A stretch of DNA of 27,405 nucleotides from Salinisphaera sp002433465. Its GTDB lineage: Bacteria > Pseudomonadota > Gammaproteobacteria > Nevskiales > Salinisphaeraceae. A program made the position numbers and the translations under genes. The notes beneath the pieces were generated by a model. That model did no database searches. It saw only the letters and a program-made list of their open reading frames with translations, and had not been told where the DNA came from. Shown here one piece after another: positions 7,864-14,943 of this stretch (position 1 is the first letter of the stretch; every line of letters starts with the position of its first letter). The DNA lies in assembly GCF_040361435.1 (NCBI RefSeq), contig NZ_APNL01000028.1, forward strand, positions 1 through 27,405. The letters are read 5' to 3'.

Positions 7864-9014
7864 CCGATTCCGTTGAAGCAAACGCCCACACCGATACGCC
7901 CGCCGCCAACAGCGGCAAGGGCAAGCGCGTGGCAGTGATCGCTGTCGTCCTCGTTGTGCTCTGCGCGATCGCTGCCGGCATCTGGTGGTGGCTGACCCGC
8001 GATCTGGTCAGCACGGACGATGCCTTCGTCCAGGCCGATATCGTGCAGGTCGCACCGCGCGTTACCGGGACCGTGGCCGAGGTCTATGTGCGCGACAACC
8101 AGCATGTCGAGAAAGGCGACCCGCTGTTCACCCTCGACCCGGCGGACTATCGCGCGCGCCTGGCCAGCGCCGAGGCCAGCCTGCTGGCGGCCAAGGCCGC
8201 GCATGCCTCGAGCCAGCGCGAGCTGGCGGTGACCCGCCAGACCAGCGGCGCCGATACCGATCGCGCCGAAGCCGCGCTCGAAACCGCCCGGGCAGAAGCC
8301 AGCCGGGCAGCGGCCGACGCCGAGCGTTATCGAAAGCTGTATGCCAAACGTGAAGTCTCGCGTCAGCAGCTCGACCAGGCCAATACCACCGCGACATCGG
8401 CCGCGGCCCGGGTGCGCGAGGCCAAGGCACAGCTCGACCAGGCCAGAACCGCGCCGGACCAGATCGCGCTGAAACAATCCCAGGCCTCGACCGCCGAAGC
8501 ACGTATCGCCGAAGCCGAGGCCCAGGTCGAACAGGCGCGGCTGAACCTTTCGTACACCGACGTGCGCGCGCCGCAGGCCGGCAAGATCGCACAGAAATCG
8601 GTGCTGGCCGGCAGCCACGTCAACGCCGGTCAGGCCGCACTCGCGGTGGTGGCCGACGATCCCTGGGTGGTAGCGAACTTCAAGGAAACCCAGCTCACGC
8701 GCATGAAAGTGGGCCAGCCGGTTCGCATAGAAGTGGACGCGTTTCCGGACCACGAGTTCGAAGGCCGACTGGAATCGTTTCAGTCGGGCACCGGGCCCAC
8801 GTTTTCGCTGCTGCCGCCGCAAAACGCGACCGGCAACTTCGTGAAAATCGTCCAGCGCGTGCCGGTCAAGATCGTGTTCGAACGCAACGGCCAGCTCGAT
8901 GACGTGGAGCTTGCCCCGGGGATGTCGGCGGTGCCCACCGTGAACGTGGGCGCGCCGGTGAAATCGATCGACGAAAACCGCCCCGCCACGGCGACGGCAA
9001 CGCCCGCGCAATGA
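7860..9014 (+). CDS. emrA: EmrA/HlyD-family periplasmic adaptor
   Basis: The 384-residue product has one N-terminal membrane anchor (about residues 22-46). It continues with the lipoyl/barrel signature 'VSTDDAFVQADIVQVAPRV' and 'GTVAEVYVRDNQHVEKGD' (about 52-88), a long Ala/Glu/Arg coiled-coil hairpin (about 100-225), the second lipoyl half 'VRAPQAGKIAQKSVLAGSHV', and a beta-barrel with 'VVANFKETQLTRMKVGQPV'. This is the EmrA type of membrane-fusion protein, which bridges an inner-membrane MFS pump and TolC. ATGA junctions at both ends couple it to the neighbouring genes. Confidence 0.93.
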   Translation: MTDSVEANAHTDTPAANSGKGKRVAVIAVVLVVLCAIAAGIWWWLTRDLVSTDDAFVQADIVQVAPRVTGTVAEVYVRDNQHVEKGDPLFTLDPADYRARLASAEASLLAAKAAHASSQRELAVTRQTSGADTDRAEAALETARAEASRAAADAERYRKLYAKREVSRQQLDQANTTATSAAARVREAKAQLDQARTAPDQIALKQSQASTAEARIAEAEAQVEQARLNLSYTDVRAPQAGKIAQKSVLAGSHVNAGQAALAVVADDPWVVANFKETQLTRMKVGQPVRIEVDAFPDHEFEGRLESFQSGTGPTFSLLPPQNATGNFVKIVQRVPVKIVFERNGQLDDVELAPGMSAVPTVNVGAPVKSIDENRPATATATPAQ

Positions 9015-10612
9015 GCGACACCGCCGTCGCACCGGCCGGCGAAGCCCGGTATCCCGCCAACCGCTGGCTGATCGCCGCGGTGGTGGGCCTGGCCGCGTTC
9101 ATGGAGGTACTCGATATCTCCATCGCCAACGTATCGCTGTCGCATATCGCCGGCAGCCTGTCGGCGAGCCAGGAAGAAGCCACCTGGGTGCTCACGTCTT
9201 ATCTGGTCGCCAACGCCATCGTACTGCCGGTTTCGGGCTGGTTTTCGCAGGTGCTCGGGCGCAAGCGCTTCTTCGTGATTTCGATCGTGCTGTTTTCGGT
9301 GGCCTCGCTGCTGTGCGGCGTGGCCCCGTCGCTTGGGTGGCTGATCGTGTTTCGCATACTTCAGGGCCTGGGCGGCGGCGGCCTGCAGCCGGTTTCGCAG
9401 GCGATTCTTGCCGACTCCTTCCCGCCACGACAGCGCGGCATGGCGTTCGCGATCTATGGCGTGGCCGTGGTGTTCGCGCCTGCCATCGGCCCGGCCCTGG
9501 GCGGCTATATCACCGACCATGCGAGCTGGCACTGGATCTTTCTGCTCAACGTGCCGGTGGGTATCGTACTGCTGATTCTGGCAGGGGCTCTGGTCAAGGA
9601 TTCGGCCGCCTACGAGGCCGCACGCCGCGCCAAGCTGGCGGACGGCTTTCGTATCGACTATGTCGGCTTCGCCCTGCTCGCGCTCGGCCTGGGCTGTCTG
9701 CAGGTCATGCTCGACAAGGGCCAGCAGAACGACTGGTTCGATTCCCATTTCATCCTCGCCAACGGCGTGATCGCGGCCCTGTGCCTGGGCGCACTGATCT
9801 GCTGGGAGCCGTTCCAGAAGCATCCGATCATGGACCTGCGCCTGTTTCGCTTTTCCAACTTCGCCTTTGCCAACGTGCTGATGTTCATGCTCGGCTTCGT
9901 ACTGCTCGGCTCGACGCTGTTGATCCCGCAGTTCGTGCAGTCCGCGCTCGGCTACACCTCGACGCTGGCGGGCCTCGTGATATCGCCCGGCGGTTTTGCC
10001 ATCGTGCTGATGATGCCGGTGGTGGGTTTTCTATCCAACAAGCTCGAGGCCCGCTGGCTGATCGCCTTCGGCCTGGTGGTGGTGTCGGCGTCGATGTTCC
10101 ATCTCGCCAGTTTCAACCTCGACGTGAGCTTCAACCAGCTCGTGGTCGCCCGTATATTCCAGACCGTCGGCATCGCCTTTCTGTTCATACCGATCACCAA
10201 CGTGGCCTATATCGGCGTGCCGGCCGACAAGACCGACCAGGTCTCCGCGCTGATCAATCTGGCCCGCAACATCGGCGGCAGCGTCGGCATTTCGCTGGTC
10301 ACCACCTGGCTGGCGCGGCGCAGCCAGTATCATCAGAACGTACTGGTGGAAAACGTCACGCCCTATAACGAGTCGTATCGCGACATGCTGGCGTCGCTGA
10401 CCGCCCATTTCCAGCAGCTGGGCGCGAGTATGGAAGCCGCCCGAAGCCAGGCCCTCGCCTCGATCTATCAGCTGGTTGGTGAACAGGCGCAGATGCTCGC
10501 CTTCATCGACGATTTCTGGCTGCTGGGCGTGATTCTCGCGGCTCTGGTTCCGCTGGTGTTCTTTCTTGGCAGCTCGAAGAACACCGACATGCCGGAGGGC
10601 GCGGCTCACTAG
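9011..10612 (+). CDS. emrB: EmrB-type MFS drug exporter (DHA2, 14 TM)
   Basis: The 533-residue product has about 14 hydrophobic helices and the DHA2 drug:proton antiporter motifs. These include 'MEVLDISIANVSL' with a membrane Asp in helix 1, 'GWFSQVLGRKRFF' (motif A) after helix 2, 'RILQGLGGGGLQPVSQAIL' (motif B) in helix 4 and 'GVAVVFAPAIGPALGGYI' (motif C) in helix 5. A periplasmic loop near residues 440-490 is typical of EmrB. It ends the marR-tolC-emrA-emrB operon. The likely role is proton-driven export of hydrophobic compounds, uncouplers or phenolics; the real substrates are unknown. Confidence 0.93.
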   Translation: MSDTAVAPAGEARYPANRWLIAAVVGLAAFMEVLDISIANVSLSHIAGSLSASQEEATWVLTSYLVANAIVLPVSGWFSQVLGRKRFFVISIVLFSVASLLCGVAPSLGWLIVFRILQGLGGGGLQPVSQAILADSFPPRQRGMAFAIYGVAVVFAPAIGPALGGYITDHASWHWIFLLNVPVGIVLLILAGALVKDSAAYEAARRAKLADGFRIDYVGFALLALGLGCLQVMLDKGQQNDWFDSHFILANGVIAALCLGALICWEPFQKHPIMDLRLFRFSNFAFANVLMFMLGFVLLGSTLLIPQFVQSALGYTSTLAGLVISPGGFAIVLMMPVVGFLSNKLEARWLIAFGLVVVSASMFHLASFNLDVSFNQLVVARIFQTVGIAFLFIPITNVAYIGVPADKTDQVSALINLARNIGGSVGISLVTTWLARRSQYHQNVLVENVTPYNESYRDMLASLTAHFQQLGASMEAARSQALASIYQLVGEQAQMLAFIDDFWLLGVILAALVPLVFFLGSSKNTDMPEGAAH

Positions 10613-10637
10613 GGCCTGTCTCGCGACGACAGGCCCT
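10611..10637 (+). terminator. Hairpin at the end of the efflux operon
   Basis: AGGGCCTGTC (10611-10620) and GACAGGCCCT (10628-10637) are a perfect 10-base inverted repeat around a 7-base loop. It begins inside the emrB TAG codon. There is no T tract afterwards, so it may be a Rho-assisted terminator or an mRNA 3'-end stabiliser rather than a classic intrinsic terminator. It could act in either direction. Confidence 0.6.
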
Positions 10638-10669
10638 CCTATCGCCGGCTATGCTGTCTTAGACCGGGG

Positions 10670-10832
10670 TAGCACGAAAAATCGTTCGGCTTGATAACCC
10701 GCGTGTGCGAAAGCACGCTCGCCACGACCAACAGCCGTGTGGCCATCGGCAGAGATAACCGACGGGCGCCGGCGTTTCGTTCGATGGCGCTAAAGAACGC
10801 CGACGCAGTCGGCTGCTTTGGTGCCGACTAAT
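10670..10832 (-). repeat. Structured dispersed repeat, copy A
   Basis: Read on the minus strand, this segment aligns along its length with copies B and C. Shared blocks are ATTAGTCGGCACCAAA, CAGCCGACTGCGTCGGC, CGCCATCGAACGAAACGCCG, the CACGGCTGTTGG region, GCGTGCTTTCGCACACGCG and GTTATCAAGCCGAA. Hairpins include GCCGAC/GTCGGC (plus-strand 10799-10804 with 10808-10813) and GCGTG/CACGC (10701-10705 with 10714-10718). The repeat begins exactly at the stop codon of the metallo-hydrolase gene and fills the gap to the emrB hairpin. No coding potential is seen. Confidence 0.8.
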
Positions 10833-11676
10833 AGAACAGCGGGTCGGCGTCCTGAACGCACAGCCAGCCATCGGTCACGGCCAGCGCATCACCCAACTCC
10901 ACCAGACGTATGAGATGGGCTTTCACCTGCGCGGCGGCCATCGGCTGCAGACGCACGTCCAGATCCGGGTAGAGTTGAATCGCGATCTGCTCGGCCGTCA
11001 TCGGCTCGTCGGCGCTCAGCGATTCCCATACCTGGGTTTCGCGCTCGCGCCGGTGGGTCACGATCTGGGCCAGCACCGCGGGCGCGTCTTCAAGCAGACG
11101 GCCATGCCCGGGTGCGATCCGCTCGATCGGCAGCGCCTGCAGCTGTTCGAGGCTTTGCATGTAGGCGCTCATGTCGCCATCCGGCGGCAGAATCACCACC
11201 GTGACATCGGCCATCACCGTATCGCCGGCGAACAGAAGGCCCGCTTCGCGCCAGAAGAAACACAGGTGATCGGCCGTATGGCCGGGGGTATGGATCGCCT
11301 CGAGGCATATCGTGTCCAGATCGACGATATCGCCGTGATAGAGCGGTCGCTGCGGGGCGAAGCCTTCATCGCGTATGCCTTGCAGCTCGAGCGGAAAGGC
11401 ATAAACCGGGGCATTCAGCCGTTCGGCCAGCCGCCGTGCGCCGCCGGTATGGTCCGGGTGCGCATGGGTGACCAGTATCGCCACCACCTCCCCCGGCGCG
11501 GCCGCCGCCAGGGCATCGAGATGGGCAGCGTCATCCACGCCGGGGTCGATGATCGCGCAGCGCGAGTGGCCCACGATATAGCTGTTGGTGCCCGGGCCGG
11601 TCATCGGGCTGGGATTGGGGGCGACGACGCGCAGCACGCCGTCGAGCAGCTGTTCTGCCTGGGCGACGCCGGTCAC
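10828..11676 (-). CDS. Metallo-beta-lactamase-fold hydrolase (LACTB2/glyoxalase II-like)
   Basis: The 282-residue product carries the metal-binding motif 'THAHPDHTGG' and later ligands in 'HTPGHTADHLCF', 'FAGDTVM' and 'APGHGRLL'. A C-terminal winged-helix-like tail is typical of the LACTB2 branch. 'NPSPMTGPGTNSYIVG' near the N-terminus is characteristic of that branch. The start is the GTG at 11676-11674, which overlaps the NUDIX stop as GTGA; a longer frame to 11829 lies inside the NUDIX gene and reads as low-complexity Arg/Gly/Ala. The protein probably hydrolyses a thioester, phosphodiester or nucleic-acid substrate. Human LACTB2 is an endoribonuclease, but the bacterial function is open. 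Confidence 0.85.
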   Translation of the reverse strand: MTGVAQAEQLLDGVLRVVAPNPSPMTGPGTNSYIVGHSRCAIIDPGVDDAAHLDALAAAAPGEVVAILVTHAHPDHTGGARRLAERLNAPVYAFPLELQGIRDEGFAPQRPLYHGDIVDLDTICLEAIHTPGHTADHLCFFWREAGLLFAGDTVMADVTVVILPPDGDMSAYMQSLEQLQALPIERIAPGHGRLLEDAPAVLAQIVTHRRERETQVWESLSADEPMTAEQIAIQLYPDLDVRLQPMAAAQVKAHLIRLVELGDALAVTDGWLCVQDADPLFY

Positions 11677-12389
11677 GGTACACGCACCGTCGTAGCGTCC
11701 ATGAGCGCGGCCAGCGCCGCGGCGGCATCGGCATAGCCGGCCAGCGATTCGAGCGTGGCCCGGGTCGGCGTCATCAGTTCGATCTCGCCGCGATCGTGCG
11801 CCGCCACCGCACGGGCCGGCTGCGCCCACCAGACATGGGTCGTTTCCAGGCCGTCGCAGCGTGCCTCGCCCGGCGGCGCGGCGGCGGCAAAGAACCGGGT
11901 GGAGTAGCGTTTGGGCGGCCCGGCGGGCGTGGTCCAGTGGGCAAAGAACGCCAGAGCGTCTAGATCGAAGCGCAAGTCCAGCTCCGTCACGATCGCCGCC
12001 CAGCTCGTCGTCTGTGTATTGAGCGCATGGCGCAGGGCTTCGCGGCGCGCCGGCATAACCTCGGCATGGGCCGTGCAGGCAACCAGCAGGCCGGCTTCCT
12101 CAAAGCATTCGCGAATGGCGGCCATGGCCAGGGCAAAGCCGTTATCGCCCACCGTCTCTTCGATGATTTCGGCACCGCCACGACAGCGCGCGCGCAGCTC
12201 GGCCTCGTCATCGGCCGGATCGAGCGCGCCACCGGGAAACACATAGGCATTGGCACCGAATACGTGGCTGGCATGACGGCGTAGCAGCAGCACCTCGAGA
12301 CCGTTACTGGCCCCATCGCGCAGCAAGGCGGTGGTGGCCGCATCGCGTACGGTGACGACGCGGCTCAAGGCTGGGCAGTTGTCAGACAA
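11673..12389 (-). CDS. NUDIX hydrolase, NUDT19-like
   Basis: The 238-residue product has 'VFPGGALDPADD' followed, after an insertion, by the Nudix-box core 'AAIRECFEEAGLL' (RExxEExG). The insertion between the Gly-Gly and the REcfEE helix, and the later 'HWTTPAGPPKRYSTRFF' segment, resemble the NUDT19/NUDT8 group, some of which cleave CoA or acyl-CoA. The frame starts at TTG (12389-12387); the nearby ATG at 12394 is out of frame. It is translationally coupled to the metallo-hydrolase gene. Together they could act on related thioesters or CoA esters, which is inference from pairing alone. Confidence 0.85.
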   Translation of the reverse strand: MSDNCPALSRVVTVRDAATTALLRDGASNGLEVLLLRRHASHVFGANAYVFPGGALDPADDEAELRARCRGGAEIIEETVGDNGFALAMAAIRECFEEAGLLVACTAHAEVMPARREALRHALNTQTTSWAAIVTELDLRFDLDALAFFAHWTTPAGPPKRYSTRFFAAAAPPGEARCDGLETTHVWWAQPARAVAAHDRGEIELMTPTRATLESLAGYADAAAALAALMDATTVRVP

Positions 12390-12435
12390 TCCATGTGGGC
12401 TAGCATACCTGCATCATTCCCCGTTTCGCATACCG

Positions 12436-12810
12436 ATGCATCAGGTTTTCGTCTACGGCACGCTGCGCCCTGGCGAGCGCAATCATCATTTCATGGCAAC
12501 CGCAACGCATCGAGGCGCGTACACCACGCCAGCACGCTTCACCCTGCTCGATACCGGGCCCTATCCGGCCGCTCTCGACGAAGGCCACACCGCGCTGGTG
12601 GGCGATGTGTTCTCGGTGGACGACGATACCTTCGCCGCCCTCGACCGACTCGAGGATTACCCGGTGCATTACACCCGCCGCGAGCTGAGCACCGACTACG
12701 GCGATGCCTGGGTCTATCTCTGGATCGCCGCTCGCGAGCCTGCCTGGCCGGTGATCGAGCACGGCGACTGGTGCAAGCACCTGCGCGCGCGCAGCGGCGC
12801 TCCCGACTGA
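12436..12810 (+). CDS. Gamma-glutamylcyclotransferase-like protein (AIG2/YtfP family)
   Basis: The 124-residue product opens with 'HQVFVYGTLRPGERNHHFM', holding the conserved YGTL substrate loop. It continues with 'LVGDVFSVDD' and 'LDRLEDYPVHYTRRE', where the Glu in 'LEDYP' is at the usual catalytic position. The size matches the single-domain GGCT/YtfP family, which forms 5-oxoproline from gamma-glutamyl amines or peptides in characterised members. The ATG at 12436 was chosen because the family starts directly before the first beta strand; the open frame reaches back to 12331 but that part overlaps the divergent NUDIX gene. Its start is 47 bases from the NUDIX start, so the two share a divergent promoter region. 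Confidence 0.85.
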   Translation: MHQVFVYGTLRPGERNHHFMATATHRGAYTTPARFTLLDTGPYPAALDEGHTALVGDVFSVDDDTFAALDRLEDYPVHYTRRELSTDYGDAWVYLWIAAREPAWPVIEHGDWCKHLRARSGAPD

Positions 12811-12832
12811 CAATCAACGAACGACAACGACC

Positions 12833-14167
12833 GTGAACGATTCCCGAACCCAAGCAACGCCCGAACGCGGCACGATTCGCGACCTCTACGATATGGTGAC
12901 GGGCGACGAGAATGCCCGCGTATGTCGCGATATCTCCGACGAAGCCTGTCGTGAGCAGCCCACCAATTTCTTCATCCATCTTGTCGCGCTGCTGGCGAAC
13001 AAGATCGGCGACCTGATCGCCAGCCCCAAGCTGGTGCTGCCCTGGCTGATGGGCGCGCTGGGCGCCCCGGTGTGGATGACCGGTCTGCTGGTGCCGATCC
13101 GCGAATCGCTGGCGCTGCTGCCGCAGCTGGCGGTGGCCGGCTGGATGCGCGCCAAGCCGCGCCGCAAATGGTTCTGGGTGGCCGGTGCGGCCATTCAGGG
13201 CGCCAGCGTGGTGGCCATGATTGCCGTCGCCCTCGTGCTCGAAGCCGTGCCCGCGGGCGCCGCCATCCTGCTGCTGCTGGCGGTGTTCTCGCTCGGGCGC
13301 GGCGTGTGCTCGGTGTCCTACAAGGATGTCCAGGGCAAGACCATTGCCAAGACCCGGCGCGGCACGCTGTCGGGCTATGCGGCGAGCGCAGCCGGCGGGG
13401 TCGCCATGGCGCTCGGCCTGCTGTTGTGGCTTACCCCCATCGGCAACGCCACGCTTACGCCGCTGCTCGTGCTCCTGGCCATCGCCGGCACGGCCTGGCT
13501 GTTCGCCGCCATCGTCTTTTCCAGCCTGCGCGAATATGCCGGTGCTACCGAGGGCGGCGGCAATGCACTCAAGACCGCCTGGCACAGCCTGGGCCTCATT
13601 CGCAGCAAACCGGGTTTCGCCCGCTTCATCGGCGTACGCGGGCTGCTGGTGGCCACTGCGCTTGCCGCGCCCTACTACGCCACGCTTGCCCGCGACAGCG
13701 GCGGCGAGGCGATCGGCAACCTGGCTATTCTGTTGGCGCTATCGGGGCTGGCATCGCTGGTATCGGCGCCGTTCTGGGGCCGGTTCTCGGATCGTTCCTC
13801 GCGCCAGGTGCTGATGATCACGGGCATCGCCGCCGGCGTGCTCAATCTGCTGGTGGCCGTTTTCGCCTGGCTGGATAGCGGCAGTGCGCTCGGCGTATGG
13901 CCGTTCGCTGCCGGCTATTTCGTGCTCGCCGGGCTGCATGCCGGCGTGCGCCTGGGCCGCAAGACCTATCTCACCGATCTTGGCAACAGCGAGGACCGGG
14001 CCCAGCTCACCGCCGTGGCCAACACCACCATCGGCGTCATCCTGCTCGCCGGCGGCGGCCTGATTGCGCTCATCGGCCTGCTCGGCGCGGCCTGGGCCGT
14101 GGCGGCATTGAGCATCCCGGCGTTCGCGGGCGCGGCACTCGCGGTGGGACTGCCGGAAATCGAATGA
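12833..14167 (+). CDS. MFS transporter
   Basis: The 444-residue product has a polar N-terminus (about 45 residues, including 'RDLYDMVTGDENARVC') followed by about 12 hydrophobic segments. An MFS-type loop 'APFWGRFSDRSSRQVL' lies in the second half and a long Arg/Lys-containing loop in the middle. It starts at GTG, 22 bases after the gamma-glutamylcyclotransferase-like gene, and is probably in the same transcript. I do not recognise a substrate-specific subfamily. The extended charged N-terminus before helix 1 is unusual for a simple MFS permease. Confidence 0.8.
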   Translation: MNDSRTQATPERGTIRDLYDMVTGDENARVCRDISDEACREQPTNFFIHLVALLANKIGDLIASPKLVLPWLMGALGAPVWMTGLLVPIRESLALLPQLAVAGWMRAKPRRKWFWVAGAAIQGASVVAMIAVALVLEAVPAGAAILLLLAVFSLGRGVCSVSYKDVQGKTIAKTRRGTLSGYAASAAGGVAMALGLLLWLTPIGNATLTPLLVLLAIAGTAWLFAAIVFSSLREYAGATEGGGNALKTAWHSLGLIRSKPGFARFIGVRGLLVATALAAPYYATLARDSGGEAIGNLAILLALSGLASLVSAPFWGRFSDRSSRQVLMITGIAAGVLNLLVAVFAWLDSGSALGVWPFAAGYFVLAGLHAGVRLGRKTYLTDLGNSEDRAQLTAVANTTIGVILLAGGGLIALIGLLGAAWAVAALSIPAFAGAALAVGLPEIE

Positions 14168-14227
14168 ACGCATCGGCCACCCGCGCGTGGGCGTAAACTG
14201 ATTATCTAATCCGCTACCGAGCCGTCC

Positions 14228-14887
14228 ATGCGTCGTCTGTCCTGCCGTCTTATCGTTCTTGTCAGCGTCACACTGTTGTTCTGCGCATCGGCCGGCGCGG
14301 CCGATGCGCCGGCACCGGATGCGCCCTTCAAGCCGGACGTGGGCGCCGACGAAGGCGTGGCGATCTTTGCCGGCGGCTGTTTCTGGTGCGTAGAAGAAGC
14401 CTTCGATCAGGTCGAGGGCGTGGTCTCCACCACCTCGGGCTATACCGGCGGGCATCTGGCCGACCCCAGCTATCGAGACGTCACCGCAGAAACCAGCGGC
14501 CATGCCGAAGCGGTGAAGGTGGTCTACAAGACCGGCCAGGTGGATTACGCCGACCTGCTCGATACCTTCTGGCACAACATCGACCCCACCGATGCCGGCG
14601 GGCAGTTCTGTGATCGCGGCGATTCCTATCGCAGCGAAATCTTCTACGTGAACGACGCCCAGAAAACGGCCGCCGAACAGTCCAAAAAAGCGCTACAGAA
14701 CGATCCGGACGCCCCCTCGCCGATTGTGACGAAGATCGTGGCCGCCACCACGTTCTATCCGGCCGAGGAATACCATCAGGACTATTACAAGAAGAATTCC
14801 CTGCGCTACAAGTTCTATCGCAATTCCTGTCGCCGCGATGCGGTGCTCGAAAAACGCTGGGGCGAAGCCGCCGGCGGGCACAACTAG
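14228..14887 (+). CDS. msrA: Exported peptide methionine sulfoxide reductase MsrA
   Basis: MsrA reduces the S-epimer of methionine sulfoxide in proteins. The 219-residue product has the catalytic motif 'GGCFWC' (49-54, nucleophile Cys51), 'SGYTGG', 'GHAEAVKVVY', 'HNIDPTDAGGQFCDRGDSYRS' and 'YPAEEYHQDYY', and a further C-terminal Cys in 'RNSCRRD' that could serve as resolving residue. The first 24 residues form a Sec signal peptide (hydrophobic core then 'SAGA-AD'), so this is probably a periplasmic enzyme rather than the usual cytosolic MsrA. No msrB is nearby. Confidence 0.95.
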   Translation: MRRLSCRLIVLVSVTLLFCASAGAADAPAPDAPFKPDVGADEGVAIFAGGCFWCVEEAFDQVEGVVSTTSGYTGGHLADPSYRDVTAETSGHAEAVKVVYKTGQVDYADLLDTFWHNIDPTDAGGQFCDRGDSYRSEIFYVNDAQKTAAEQSKKALQNDPDAPSPIVTKIVAATTFYPAEEYHQDYYKKNSLRYKFYRNSCRRDAVLEKRWGEAAGGHN

Positions 14888-14943
14888 GACCCCACAGGGC
14901 ATCTAACCGCGGCCGGCGGCGCAGGGCGTGCGACAATACGTCC

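Noticed and set aside
7842..9032. Minus-strand open frame of 396 codons opposite emrA
   Set aside because: The plus strand encodes a textbook EmrA joined by ATGA overlaps. The minus-strand product is low-complexity Gly/Arg/His without domains.
11676..11829. N-terminal extension of the metallo-hydrolase to an ATG at 11829
   Set aside because: The extension lies within the NUDIX gene, reads as Arg/Gly/Ala low complexity and precedes the usual family start. The GTG at 11676 overlaps the NUDIX stop and fits coupling.
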